Positions 1-7,436 of a DNA stretch of 43,239 nucleotides are shown piece after piece. Under the pieces are notes generated by a model. It ran no database searches. It was given only the letters and a program-made list of their open reading frames with translations, and was not told the DNA's origin. Positions within the stretch are counted from its first letter, which is position 1, and the number at the start of each line of letters is the position of its first letter. The stretch comes from an uncultured Clostridia bacterium (GTDB lineage: Bacteria > Bacillota > Clostridia > TANB77 > CAG-508): contig CALXWL010000007.1 in NCBI GenBank assembly GCA_944392385.1, positions 1 to 43,239 on the forward strand, read 5' to 3'. The position numbers and the translations under genes were made by a program.

Positions 1-267
1 GAAAATAGAAATATAATATTTGCAACAGAAGAAAAAGTATCAACATATAGAGTATTTTCAGTATATCAAGTAGAAAAAGAAGATTACTATATACAAACAG
101 AATTTAAGGGTGATGAATTTGAAAAATTTATAGAAGAATTAAAAAGAAGAAGTAAAAAAGATTTTGATGAAGAAGTAGATAAAGATAGTCAAATACTTAC
201 ATTATCTACTTGTGCGAATAATAATAAATACAGAGTAGTATTACACGCAGTTAAAGTTGAAGAATAA
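1..267 (+). CDS. srtB: Class B sortase, C-terminal part (5' end outside window)
   Basis: This is the last 88 codons of a gene that starts before the window. Reading frame 1 is open from base 1 to the TAA at 265-267. The motif TLSTC, with the Cys codon at 211-213, is followed after about seven residues by an Arg in NKYRVV. That is the usual sortase catalytic Cys/Arg pair, and the TLSTC...VVHAVKV ending fits the class B type. Sortases are membrane-anchored transpeptidases that attach or link surface proteins. The next gene, 40 bases downstream on the same strand, encodes a membrane-anchored protein without a visible sorting motif, so it is not an obvious substrate. The N-terminal membrane anchor and catalytic His lie outside the window. 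Confidence 0.85.
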   Translation, partial: ENRNIIFATEEKVSTYRVFSVYQVEKEDYYIQTEFKGDEFEKFIEELKRRSKKDFDEEVDKDSQILTLSTCANNNKYRVVLHAVKVEE

Positions 268-307
268 ATTTCAAAATGAATAATTCTATTTAAAGGGGGA
301 GTAAATA

Positions 308-1423
308 GTGAAGAAAAAAAATACTATCATAATTGTTATGGGAGTAGTTATACTAATTTTAGTAGCTGTTATTGGTGTATTTATATTTTCAACAATAAAC
401 AATAATGACGAGCAAAAAGAAAATAAAAATGCAAAAACAGAACTTCAAAAGCAAGGATTTACAATTAAAGAAAATGAAACAAAATCAATAAAACTAGTAG
501 ATTATGAAAATAATGAACTTACTATGAAAATACCAGAAGGCTGGAAAGTTGAAACAGCAGGAACAGGAATGTTTTATGCACTTAAAGTATATGACCCACA
601 AGATGAAAGAAATCAAATATTTACTATTTTAAAAGCACAACCATTTTTAAAAAATCAACAATCAAAAGATGTTTGGAAAAATTATAGCAATATCAATTCA
701 TCATATAAATTAATATCTGATGCTGTTATATTGCAAAATCCAACTGTAGAAGGGTTTTATACTAAATTTCCAGAGTATATTAATTACGCAAAAAAAGCTG
801 AACCTTTGTACTCAACATTTGCTTTTCCAGAATTAAATGATTTTAAAAAATTAGAAGAATTCCCAGCAAATTCTAGTATGAAATCATTCGCAATGGATGA
901 CAAACTATTGAGAGCAACATTTAAAACTGATGAAGGTAAAGAAGGAGAAGGCTTTTTTATGGCATCAGTTGTAGATTTTGGAGATATTAATATGTATGGT
1001 ACAGATATATCATATTATATGATTTATAATATAATGGGAATTACAGCAGTAAAAGATGAAATGATAGATTATAAAGACATCTTAACTAATTCTTTAAAAA
1101 CTTTGGAATTTAAAGATAGTTTTGTACAAAAAACGATTGATGATGGAAATGAAGAAACTAAAAGAGCATTAGCATTAAACGCTCAAATGCAAGCAGCATA
1201 CGATTCATATAATCAAGCGTGGGAAAATAGACAAACAAGTTATGATATTACAAGTCAAAAATATAGTGATGCGACACTTGGATATGAAAGAGTATATGAT
1301 ACTGAAACTGGCGATATATATAAAGCATACAATGGATTTACAGAGGATTATAGTGGCTCTCGTTACGAGCCTGTAACAGATAATATGTATACAGAAGCAG
1401 TAACTGGATATATAGAAAGATAA
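308..1423 (+). CDS. Membrane-anchored protein of unknown function
   Basis: A 371-residue protein with a GTG start placed by a G-rich ribosome binding site (AAAGGGGGAG) just upstream. Residues about 7-29 form one hydrophobic segment after a KKK start, so it is probably an N-terminal membrane anchor or uncleaved signal with the rest outside the cell. No lipobox Cys follows the segment. An IPEGWKVE stretch near residue 75 begins what looks like a globular domain. The last 90 residues are rich in Tyr, Gln and Asp (YDITSQKYSDATLGYERVYD). There is no LPxTG-like sorting signal. I do not recognise the family. It lies directly after a sortase B gene and ends at a hairpin terminator, so the two may share a transcript. 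Confidence 0.7.
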   Translation: MKKKNTIIIVMGVVILILVAVIGVFIFSTINNNDEQKENKNAKTELQKQGFTIKENETKSIKLVDYENNELTMKIPEGWKVETAGTGMFYALKVYDPQDERNQIFTILKAQPFLKNQQSKDVWKNYSNINSSYKLISDAVILQNPTVEGFYTKFPEYINYAKKAEPLYSTFAFPELNDFKKLEEFPANSSMKSFAMDDKLLRATFKTDEGKEGEGFFMASVVDFGDINMYGTDISYYMIYNIMGITAVKDEMIDYKDILTNSLKTLEFKDSFVQKTIDDGNEETKRALALNAQMQAAYDSYNQAWENRQTSYDITSQKYSDATLGYERVYDTETGDIYKAYNGFTEDYSGSRYEPVTDNMYTEAVTGYIER

Positions 1424-1442
1424 AAAATTAAATATATATGCT

Positions 1443-1508
1443 TATGGTATAATAAATAGGATATGAACGGTTCACTTATAAGAGAATAGTTCATATCCAA
1501 CTTTTTAT
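1443..1508 (+). terminator. Hairpin terminator between convergent genes, with a promoter-like box beside it
   Basis: The arms GGATATGAAC (1459-1468) and GTTCATATCC (1489-1498) are perfectly complementary over 10 bp and are followed by CTTTTTATTTT. This should end transcription from the upstream gene. The convergent gene's stop lies just beyond it, so the stem may serve both directions. Immediately upstream, TATGGTATAATAAATA (1443-1458) matches the extended -10 boxes seen at several real promoters in this window. Confidence 0.7.
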
Positions 1509-1846
1509 TTTGATATTACAGTATTTATAAAATCTTTAATTGCTGCATTAACTAACCTAGTAACTGAAATTCTAGTATTTTTACTTGTTTTAGCAAGCCA
1601 GGCTATATTATCTTCACGGAGCATAACACTTCTATAAGTTACAGTTTCTTTTTCAGGTTTTCCATAGAAATTTGGATTATCTTTTATGGCATAATCTTCA
1701 ATAGCAACATTAATTAAATCGCTAATAGTAGCATCAAACTTATTCTGTGTAAAATTAATAAGTTTCTTATAAAGAGAATCATCTATATTTACAGATTTTT
1801 TTGTAGTTCTATTGTTGATACTATATAATCTATCTATTGCACTCAT
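1505..1846 (-). CDS. Tandem ribbon-helix-helix DNA-binding protein
   Basis: A 113-residue protein with the strong binding site AAGGAGG before its ATG. It reads as two consecutive ribbon-helix-helix units. The first is KKSVNIDDSLYKKL plus a second helix near ATISDLINVAIEDY (residues about 16-52). The second is YRSVMLREDNIAWL plus ISVTRLVNAAIKDFI (about 71-108). Each has a short strand followed by two helices. RHH proteins normally dimerise to form one DNA-reading ribbon, so two units in one chain could build the fold within a monomer. Such proteins are usually repressors or antitoxins. No toxin-like gene is adjacent, and the candidate operators upstream suggest it controls its own promoter. 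The RHH call is by pattern only. Confidence 0.6.
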   Translation of the reverse strand: MSAIDRLYSINNRTTKKSVNIDDSLYKKLINFTQNKFDATISDLINVAIEDYAIKDNPNFYGKPEKETVTYRSVMLREDNIAWLAKTSKNTRISVTRLVNAAIKDFINTVISK

Positions 1847-1871
1847 AAATTAAACCTCCTTATATTCAAAT

Positions 1872-1940
1872 TATGAGTAAATTATATAAAGATTATTCTT
1901 CTTTTGATACCAGATAAATTTACTCTAAATATGAGTATAA
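1872..1940. promoter_or_regulatory. Candidate operator cluster between divergent promoters
   Basis: Three copies of a TATGAGTA-like word lie between the divergent genes: TATGAGTAAATT at 1872-1883, its exact inverted form AATTTACTC at 1917-1925, and TATGAGTATAA at 1930-1940. The first copy sits next to a minus-strand -10 box (TATAAT reading 1886 to 1881). This arrangement is what autoregulation by the adjacent RHH protein would need. Binding is inferred. Confidence 0.45.
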
Positions 1941-1944
1941 ACAG

Positions 1945-1972
1945 GTTGATATATTTTATAAATATGTTATAA
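1945..1972 (+). promoter_or_regulatory. Promoter for the interrupted response-regulator-like gene
   Basis: TTGATA (1945-1950) and TATAAT (1967-1972) are separated by 16 bp and lie 29 bp before the binding site and ATG at 2001. The candidate RHH operators sit immediately upstream of the -35 box. Confidence 0.55.
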
Positions 1973-2000
1973 TGTTATTGGAATAGGAGATAGTGAAATT

Positions 2001-2613
2001 ATGAAAAAATAAAACAATTCTAATAGCAGAAACAAATAAACCACAAGATAAATTTATAAAAGAGGCATTGATAAGAAATAACGTGAATGTGAAAATTATA
2101 GATAATATTCCTATTAATTGTAGAGAATTAATGGATTCTATTATATCACTTAAACCAGATATTGTAGTTACAAATGAGAGAAAAACGGACGGATTGGCAT
2201 CAGATGTTATTAGTGAAATTCAAAAAAATAAAAATATAAAACAGCCTATGTTTATTCTAGTATCGGGATATAGCAAAAATGATATGGAATATGTAGTTAA
2301 TAATAAAGGTATAGATGTACATATAATCATTAAACCATATAACTTCGATGATTTAGCACACTATATAAAGAGTATGGATAAAAATGATTTTTATGAGAAC
2401 TGGAAAGAAAAATATTATAATAAAAGATATATTGAAATAGAAAAATATCTAAATGGATCTGATTTTAACCTATTAAATAAACTTGGCATAAAGGTATATA
2501 GAAAAATATATATTGAACACGAATTTGAAGTTATGAATATGGATGTTCTCGCATATTATGATGATCCTGTTTTTGATAAACTAAAAGTGGTCCAAAGAAT
2601 TAGAAAATTCTAA
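2001..2613 (+). pseudogene. Response-regulator receiver-like protein, frameshifted and truncated by an IS element
   Basis: An AGGAGA site precedes the ATG at 2001, but the frame stops at once (ATG AAA AAA TAA). Dropping one A from the A6 run gives a continuous frame, MKNKTILIAETNKPQDKFIK, which runs into the long open frame ending at 2613. The first 115 or so residues resemble a receiver domain. They have a hydrophobic strand ending in SG (ILVSGYSK) and an IIKPYNF motif where the conserved Lys sits. The phospho-acceptor position reads VVTNER, with no obvious Asp, so it may be a pseudo-receiver. The segment beyond residue 145 faintly recalls the Spo0A effector domain, but this is weak. The last 13 codons (from about 2575) belong to the left end of the IS21-type element, so the native C-terminus is missing. 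Confidence 0.6.
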
Positions 2614-4518
2614 TTGAAAAATGGTCCACTTTAAAAATACTCCAAATATATGGTTAAATATATGTTGGAGGCGAAAGGAATGAAAGATTTAATGGATAAA
2701 TTATCGATAATTAAATTAAAGGAACAAGGATATTCTAATAGAAAAGTAGAGAAACTTTTAAAAATAAATAGAAAAACAGTTGGTAAATATTGGAATGAAT
2801 ATTTAGAAAATTTAAATAAATTGACTAATGAAAAAGATAACTCTAAAATTGTTGAAATACAAGAAGCAATAACTTCTGCACCTAAATATAATACTCAAAG
2901 TAGAATGAGAAGAAAGTTAACAGACGACTTTTTCACTCAATTACAGAATATTTTAGAATCAGAAGAAGAAAAGAAAAAAATATTAGGTACTAACAAACAC
3001 TGCTTAACCAAAATTCAAATATATGAAATATTAAAAAAATCGGGATTTAATGTTGGATATTCTACGGTAGTTGCTGAAATAAATAAAATTAAGCAAAGTG
3101 GTAATGAATGTTTCATAAGGCAAGATTATGAGTTTGGTGATCGATTAGAATATGATTTTGGAGAAGTTAAATTAGTAATAAATGGTATAATAAAAAAATA
3201 TTACATGGCTGTATTATCTAGTCCCGCAGGCAATTTTAGGTGGTGTTATCTTTATGATAATTGTAAAAAAGATGTATTTATGGATTCTCATGTTAAATTC
3301 TTTAAAATGATTGGAGGTGTTTGGAAAGAAGTTGTTTATGATAATATGAGAAATGTTGTTTCTAAGTTTCTTGGTAAGAACGAAAAAGAATTAAATGAAG
3401 ATTTGATAAAAATGAGCTTGTATTATGGATTTAATATAAATGTAACAAATGCTTTTAGTGGTAATGAGAAAGGCTATGTTGAAGGAAGTGTAAAATATTT
3501 AAGAAACAAAATATTTGCTGAAAACTACAAATTTTCATCTGAAGAAGCCGCTATAGAATATATGGAAAGTCAATTAATTAAGCTAAATGAAAATAGCAAG
3601 ATTGAAGAAGAAAAGAGATTCTTGAAACCTAGTAAACCACCTTTAGAATTAGCAAATATAAAAGAAAGTGTTGTTAATAAATATAGTTTTATACAAATTG
3701 AAAACAACTTCTATTCTGTTCCAGAATATCTAGTAGGATTTACTGTTACAAGCAAAATATACTACAACAAAATTTTAATTTACTCAAACAATGAATTTGT
3801 ATGTGAGCATAAAAAATTAGATGGAAATAAGAAGATAAGTGCAGATATCCGTCATTACCTAAAAACACTTACCTTCAAACCAGGAGCTTTAAAAAACTCA
3901 TATGTTTTAAAAAGTAATCCAAAATTAAAATCCATCTTTGATAAATATTATACCAATAATCCGAAGAAATTCATAGATATAATATCAAAAAATAAAGAAA
4001 ATATAATTCTAATTGGAACACCAGGAGCAGGAAAAACACATTATGCAATAGGATTAGGAATGAAAGCATGTATAGAAGGAAAAAGCGTACTTTTTGTATC
4101 TGTACCTAATTTAATAATAGAATTACGAGAAGCATTAAGTAGAAGTGCGTTAAATGCATATAAGAAGAAATTTGAAAAATACGATCTAGTGATATTAGAT
4201 GAACTTGGATATGTTTCTTTTGATAAAGAAGGTTGCGAAATATTGTTTAATTTATTGTCAAATAGAAATGATAAAGGATCAATAATAATAACAACAAATC
4301 TTACATTTGATAGATGGGAAGAAATATTTAAAGATGCAATGCTTACAGGTGCTATGGTAGATAGGTTAGCATATAAGGCACATATACTAGATATATCAAG
4401 AGATATAAGTCATAGATATGAAGAAACTTTATCTTGGAAAGAGAATAAATAACTAATTTCTATATTTGAAAAAGTGGACCATTTTTCAAGTATAACTTGG
4501 ACCGATTTTCACTTGACA
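2574..4518 (+). mobile_element. IS21-family insertion sequence, about 1.95 kb
   Basis: The ends carry the paired repeats typical of IS21. The outer 21-bp ends start TGATAAACT (left, 2574) and, on the other strand, TGTCAAGTG (right, ending 4518). They share 14 of 21 positions including GGTCCA. The inner copies match over 19 bp (2614-2632 and the complement of 4471-4489, core AAATGGTCCACTTT). No matching target duplication is visible: the left flank reads CCTGTTT and the right AACACAC. The outer boundaries are therefore inferred, and loss of flanking DNA is possible. Family members are usually longer, which fits the internally deleted coding region. Confidence 0.75.
2680..4452 (+). CDS. Fused IstA-IstB transposition protein, internal part missing
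   Basis: A 590-residue single ORF. The start at 2680 is chosen because GGAGG (2667-2671) lies 8 bases before it; the ATG at 2650 has no such site. Residues 1-40 hold a helix-turn-helix (GYSNRKVEKLLKINRKTVGKYW). The IstA integrase core has candidate catalytic residues D159 (EYDFGE), D221 (VVYDNMRN) and E268 (KGYVEG). From about residue 437 the chain becomes IstB-like: P-loop GTPGAGKT at 446-453 and Walker B VILDELGY near 505. Normally istA and istB are separate, overlapping genes. Here the roughly 100-residue N-terminal part of IstB before its P-loop is absent and the two frames are joined. Both cores look intact, but function is uncertain. Confidence 0.8.
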   Translation: MKDLMDKLSIIKLKEQGYSNRKVEKLLKINRKTVGKYWNEYLENLNKLTNEKDNSKIVEIQEAITSAPKYNTQSRMRRKLTDDFFTQLQNILESEEEKKKILGTNKHCLTKIQIYEILKKSGFNVGYSTVVAEINKIKQSGNECFIRQDYEFGDRLEYDFGEVKLVINGIIKKYYMAVLSSPAGNFRWCYLYDNCKKDVFMDSHVKFFKMIGGVWKEVVYDNMRNVVSKFLGKNEKELNEDLIKMSLYYGFNINVTNAFSGNEKGYVEGSVKYLRNKIFAENYKFSSEEAAIEYMESQLIKLNENSKIEEEKRFLKPSKPPLELANIKESVVNKYSFIQIENNFYSVPEYLVGFTVTSKIYYNKILIYSNNEFVCEHKKLDGNKKISADIRHYLKTLTFKPGALKNSYVLKSNPKLKSIFDKYYTNNPKKFIDIISKNKENIILIGTPGAGKTHYAIGLGMKACIEGKSVLFVSVPNLIIELREALSRSALNAYKKKFEKYDLVILDELGYVSFDKEGCEILFNLLSNRNDKGSIIITTNLTFDRWEEIFKDAMLTGAMVDRLAYKAHILDISRDISHRYEETLSWKENK

Positions 4519-4627
4519 AACACACAAATTATAATTTTGTAAAAGAACATAATGAAATTAAATACTTTAATACCTGTAAAAAATATTGAAAATAAAAATT
4601 AAAAAATAGTATAAAAAATCAATTTTC

Positions 4628-4638
4628 TATGGTATAAT
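4628..4638 (+). promoter_or_regulatory. Extended -10 promoter of the toxin-antitoxin pair
   Basis: TATGGTATAAT contains a TGn extension directly before TATAAT (4633-4638), 29 bp before the antitoxin ATG. I see no good -35 box, which is tolerable for extended -10 promoters. The rest of the IS-to-antitoxin gap (4519-4627) holds only a short open remnant that I cannot assign. Confidence 0.5.
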
Positions 4639-4667
4639 AAATAATATATAGAAAAGGAGTTGGTAAC

Positions 4668-4919
4668 ATGACTGTAAAAAAACAAGAATTATATAATATT
4701 ATAGATACATTACCAGAGGAACTTTCAAGCAAAGTTATTGACTATATAGAATATCTTAAATTTACAGCTGTAACAAATCAAGCACCAGAAAGTGTAATTG
4801 TAAAAGATGAAGATGATTTAATAGAAAAATTAAAAGAAGGTATAGAAGCAACAGAAAATGGAGAAGTTTGTTCTCTTGAAGAGGCTTTTAATGAAATTGA
4901 AAAAATATTAGTGAGTTAA
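4668..4919 (+). CDS. Type II antitoxin-like protein
   Basis: An 83-residue acidic protein with a good AAGGAG site before its ATG. Its first 30 residues (ELYNIIDTLPEELSSKVIDYIEYLKF) match the helical pattern common to small antitoxins paired with RelE/ParE toxins. The acidic tail (EDDLIEKLKEGIEATENGE) would wrap the toxin. It lies 14 bases before the toxin gene, in the usual antitoxin-first order. It should neutralise the toxin and repress the operon. Its fold class is not clear from sequence. Confidence 0.7.
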   Translation: MTVKKQELYNIIDTLPEELSSKVIDYIEYLKFTAVTNQAPESVIVKDEDDLIEKLKEGIEATENGEVCSLEEAFNEIEKILVS

Positions 4920-4933
4920 GACGGAGGCAATAG

Positions 4934-5251
4934 ATGTCAAAAAAATATGATGTGAAATTATCTATTGAAGCAGAAAAAGATTTACAGGGTATAATTATAT
5001 ATATTAAAGATAAATTAAAAGAACCAATTATTGCGAAGAAACATGCTCATATAATGAAAAAAGAGATTAAAAGTTTAGAATATTTTCCGGAAAGATATGC
5101 TATTATAGATAATAAAAAAATAAAAGAGTTAGGAATTAGAAAACTTATTATAAAAAACTATATTGCATTTTATAGAATTAACGAAGATAAAAAGATTGTA
5201 AATGTAGAAAGAATTTTATATGGAGCATCAGATTGGATGTATGAATTATAA
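4934..5251 (+). CDS. RelE/ParE-superfamily toxin
   Basis: A 105-residue basic protein with a GGAGG site. It shows the family pattern: a first strand (YDVKLSIEAEKDLQGI), two helices, then RKLIIKNYIAFYRINEDKKIVNVERILYGASDW, which forms the C-terminal sheet. RelE members cut mRNA on the ribosome, while ParE members poison gyrase. The sequence alone does not decide which this is. The length is normal and nothing looks broken. Its position amid decayed mobile DNA is typical for such addiction pairs. Confidence 0.8.
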   Translation: MSKKYDVKLSIEAEKDLQGIIIYIKDKLKEPIIAKKHAHIMKKEIKSLEYFPERYAIIDNKKIKELGIRKLIIKNYIAFYRINEDKKIVNVERILYGASDWMYEL

Positions 5252-5285
5252 TAGAAACTTTCAAAATCCTTTCAAAAAACCTTCA

Positions 5286-5386
5286 TTGACATATAAAAAA
5301 CAAGGTGATATTATTTTAATATGAAAAATTGAAAGCAAGAAACTAAGTTAGAGAAATCTAGCTTTTTTTCTTGCTTTTTATTTTTT
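5286..5386 (+). promoter_or_regulatory. Promoter plus attenuator-like leader hairpin
   Basis: TTGACA (5286-5291) and TATTAT (5309-5314) are spaced by 17 bp. The leader then forms a stem of AAAGCAAGAA (about 5331-5340) with TTTCTTGCTTTTTATTTTTT. A smaller nested stem AAGTTAG/CTAGCTT lies inside. The result is a terminator-shaped structure between a good promoter and the next gene, so transcription may be attenuated. Confidence 0.55.
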
Positions 5387-5412
5387 AAATATATTATATG
5401 GAGGTTTTGCAT

Positions 5413-6012
5413 ATGGCAGAAACAAATCAATTATTATTAAATTATTACAAGAAAGAGGAAATCAAAAAGATTAAGAAACTATCTAAGGAGAAGGCTAGTT
5501 TAAAAACTATTTTAGGCGTTGTAGATTTAAACTACATAACTAAGGATGAAGTTTTAGAAATAGTAGGAGAGGATTATGAGCAAGAGATTGAAGATATTAA
5601 AGACACAACGGAAAATGATTTTAATACTTCAAGTGTAATTGAAAATACACCAATGGAAAAAGCAAAAGAATATAAAAAGTGTTTTGAACACTACAATAAA
5701 AATAGGGTTTTAGTTTGTAAAGAAAAAAACATAGGTAATGGAACATTGCAAAGATATTTAAGATTAAATTATTTAATACCAGAATTGCAAGATTTAGTTG
5801 ATAAACGAAAACTAGGAGTAAATTCAGCAGAACATATAAGTTTTATAGGGGATAAAAATCAATTTATAATCTCTAAAATAATTGAAAACTATAATTACAA
5901 TATTACAGATAGCTTAGCACAAAGAATAAAAGAAGATTACTATAACTACAGGACTAAAAATAAACGAAAGGCTAAGAGTAGCAGCATATGCAAGAGTAAG
6001 TACAGATTCTGA
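5413..6012 (+). CDS. ParB-like protein, 3' end merged with a recombinase frame
   Basis: A 199-residue ORF. The ATG at 5413 is chosen over 5398 because GGAGG (5400-5404) lies 8 bases before it and overlaps the earlier ATG. Residues about 80-175 resemble the DNA-binding part of ParB/KorB proteins (TPMEKAKEYKKCFEHYNKNR, then LQRYLRLNYLIPELQDLVDKR and AEHISFI). The usual N-terminal CTPase region with its GERR motif is not visible. The first 70 residues are charged and helical. The last 20 codons overlap, in another frame, the start of the serine recombinase remnant, and the tail KRKAKSSSICKSKYRF looks like out-of-frame reading. It is probably a partition-like gene of a decayed element. Confidence 0.5.
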   Translation: MAETNQLLLNYYKKEEIKKIKKLSKEKASLKTILGVVDLNYITKDEVLEIVGEDYEQEIEDIKDTTENDFNTSSVIENTPMEKAKEYKKCFEHYNKNRVLVCKEKNIGNGTLQRYLRLNYLIPELQDLVDKRKLGVNSAEHISFIGDKNQFIISKIIENYNYNITDSLAQRIKEDYYNYRTKNKRKAKSSSICKSKYRF

Positions 6013-6562
6013 AGACCAATTAAATAGTTTTGAATCACAAGTAAAATATTATAATGAAAAGATATCACATAAATTAGAATGGTCGCTAGTTGAAGTGTAT
6101 GCAGATGAATCAATATCAGGAACACAAGATTACAAACGTAGTAATTTTATGAGAATGATTGCAGACGCTATGTCTGGTAAAATTGATTTAATACTTACAA
6201 AATCTATATCAAGATTTGCAAGAAATACATTAGATACTCTTAAACATGTAAGAATGCTAAATGAAAAAGAAAAACTTAAATCTAAAATAAATAAATTAAT
6301 TGATTTAAGTATAGAAAATGCCATAGATAGAGAAACATTTTTAGAGAGAAAAGAAAAAATACAAAATAAAATCAATCAATTAAATTTAGAACAAGAAAAA
6401 TTAATTTTAGAGGAAGAAAATAAACAAAGTAAAGAGCTTAGTCTAAACAAGTTAAAAAAGTATCTTGAAAATGGAAAAATAATAACAGAATTTGATAAAG
6501 ATGCTTTTGAAATTTTAGTAAAACAAGTTATAATTGGTGGATATGATGAAAAAGATTTATGA
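5957..6562 (+). pseudogene. Large serine recombinase remnant with the middle deleted
   Basis: Reading frame 2 opens without any ATG, GTG or TTG and encodes LRVAAYARVSTDSEDQLNSF. This is the N-terminus of a large serine recombinase, with the catalytic Ser codon at 5996-5998, followed by DLILTKSISRFARNTLDTL. At KHVRML it jumps straight to the C-terminal coiled coil (NEKEKLKSKINKLIDLSIENA) and the IIGGYDE ending. The roughly 300-residue recombinase/zinc-ribbon middle is therefore missing. A TGA closes the frame at 6562, but another frame stays open from 6552 to 6650, suggesting a further frameshift. It marks a former integrated element and is almost certainly non-functional for site-specific recombination. 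Confidence 0.75.
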
Positions 6563-6697
6563 GAGAAAAGGCAAAAATAAGATAAAAAGAGTAGAAAATC
6601 ATAAAATCAAAGTAACGATAGAAGTTGACCTGGTGTGCGGAGTAGTATAAATTTAATAATAAAAAATAAATGAATGTTTAGAGGTAGAACTTAAATT

Positions 6698-6727
6698 GGA
6701 AGTCTTTGGGGAAAGGCTTTCTTTTTT
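6698..6727 (+). terminator. Intrinsic terminator
   Basis: GGAAGTCTTT and AAAGGCTTTC pair around a GGGG loop and are followed by TTTTTT. It lies after the recombinase remnant. The surrounding 6651-6796 shows no gene. Confidence 0.65.
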
Positions 6728-6796
6728 CGCCTTTATGTGATAGAATTAGATAAAATTTAAGCGATATACTTATAAAAGTATAAGATAGGGGCAAAT

Positions 6797-7105
6797 ATGC
6801 AAGTATATTTTACAGATGTTTTTAATGTAGATGAAAAGGTGTTAGATGAATATGGTGCATACAATATTTCTTTAATAAATGATATGCCATTATTTGTAGA
6901 TCCATTTTTATTATTTTATAGTACAAAAGAAGAATATAAGAAGTTACATGATGATATTATAAAATATATTATATTTTTAAAAAATAAATCTATAATACCA
7001 TTAAGTGCAACACAGTTAAAAGCATGGTATATGTTTCCAGAACAAAAACAAAATTGGTTAGGATATAGTATGTCAGGAAATACTGGAAAGGTTAAAAGAG
7101 AATAA
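6797..7105 (+). pseudogene. N-terminal fragment of an uncharacterised protein
   Basis: The frame encodes MQVYFTDVFNVDEKVLDEYG, then INDMPLFVDPFLLFYSTKEEY and KQNWLGYSMSGNTG. From memory this resembles the start of a larger family of uncharacterised proteins. I cannot name the family or its function. After SGNTGK the frame changes to KVKRE and stops. At the same point (about 7080-7086) a different frame continues as a piece of LarB, so two unrelated genes have been joined by a deletion or rearrangement. A GGGG-containing site (AGATAGGGG) precedes the ATG. Confidence 0.5.
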
Positions 7106-7355
7106 GTTATCAATAGAACAAGCAGAAAAAGAAATAAAAAATAGCCAATATGAAGATTTAGGGTATGCAAAAATTGATCATAATAGAAAAGAAAGATTAG
7201 GAGTAGGAGAAGTTGTATTTTGTCAGAATAAGCCAGATGAGTTCTTAAGCAAAATATATAAGACGATTTATAAAGAAGATAATGAGGTATTAGGCACAAG
7301 AGCAACTATTGCAAATCAAATTAATAAATTAGCAATAAAAAAGGAGAATACATAA
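7080..7355 (+). pseudogene. larB: LarB fragment (nickel-pincer cofactor biosynthesis)
   Basis: Frame 0 from about 7080 reads ILERLKENKLSIEQAEKEIK, then YEDLGYAKIDHNRKERLGVG and EVVFCQNK. The motif YEDLGxAKxDHxRxxR, followed by a GxxEVVF-like stretch, is characteristic of the LarB N-terminus. LarB carboxylates and hydrolyses the NAD precursor used to build the nickel cofactor of lactate racemase. Only about 90 residues remain: there is no start codon, and the frame stops at 7353-7355 before the AIR-carboxylase-like core. No larA, larC or larE is seen nearby. The remaining gap to 7436 holds nothing I can identify. Confidence 0.75.
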
Positions 7356-7436
7356 AATTAGAAAATGCAATAGAAAAAAACTAATGTTTAAGAAAGAAAA
7401 ATATGGAAAAAATACTATTATAGAAAGGAAGTTACT

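Noticed and set aside
2560-4530. Target-site duplication around the IS21 element
   Set aside because: The left flank CCTGTTT and right flank AACACAC do not match at any plausible boundary.
6095-6562. Independent 155-residue gene starting at the ATG at 6095
   Set aside because: The same frame upstream encodes the recombinase catalytic motif YARVSTDSEDQ, so the ATG is internal to a broken recombinase.
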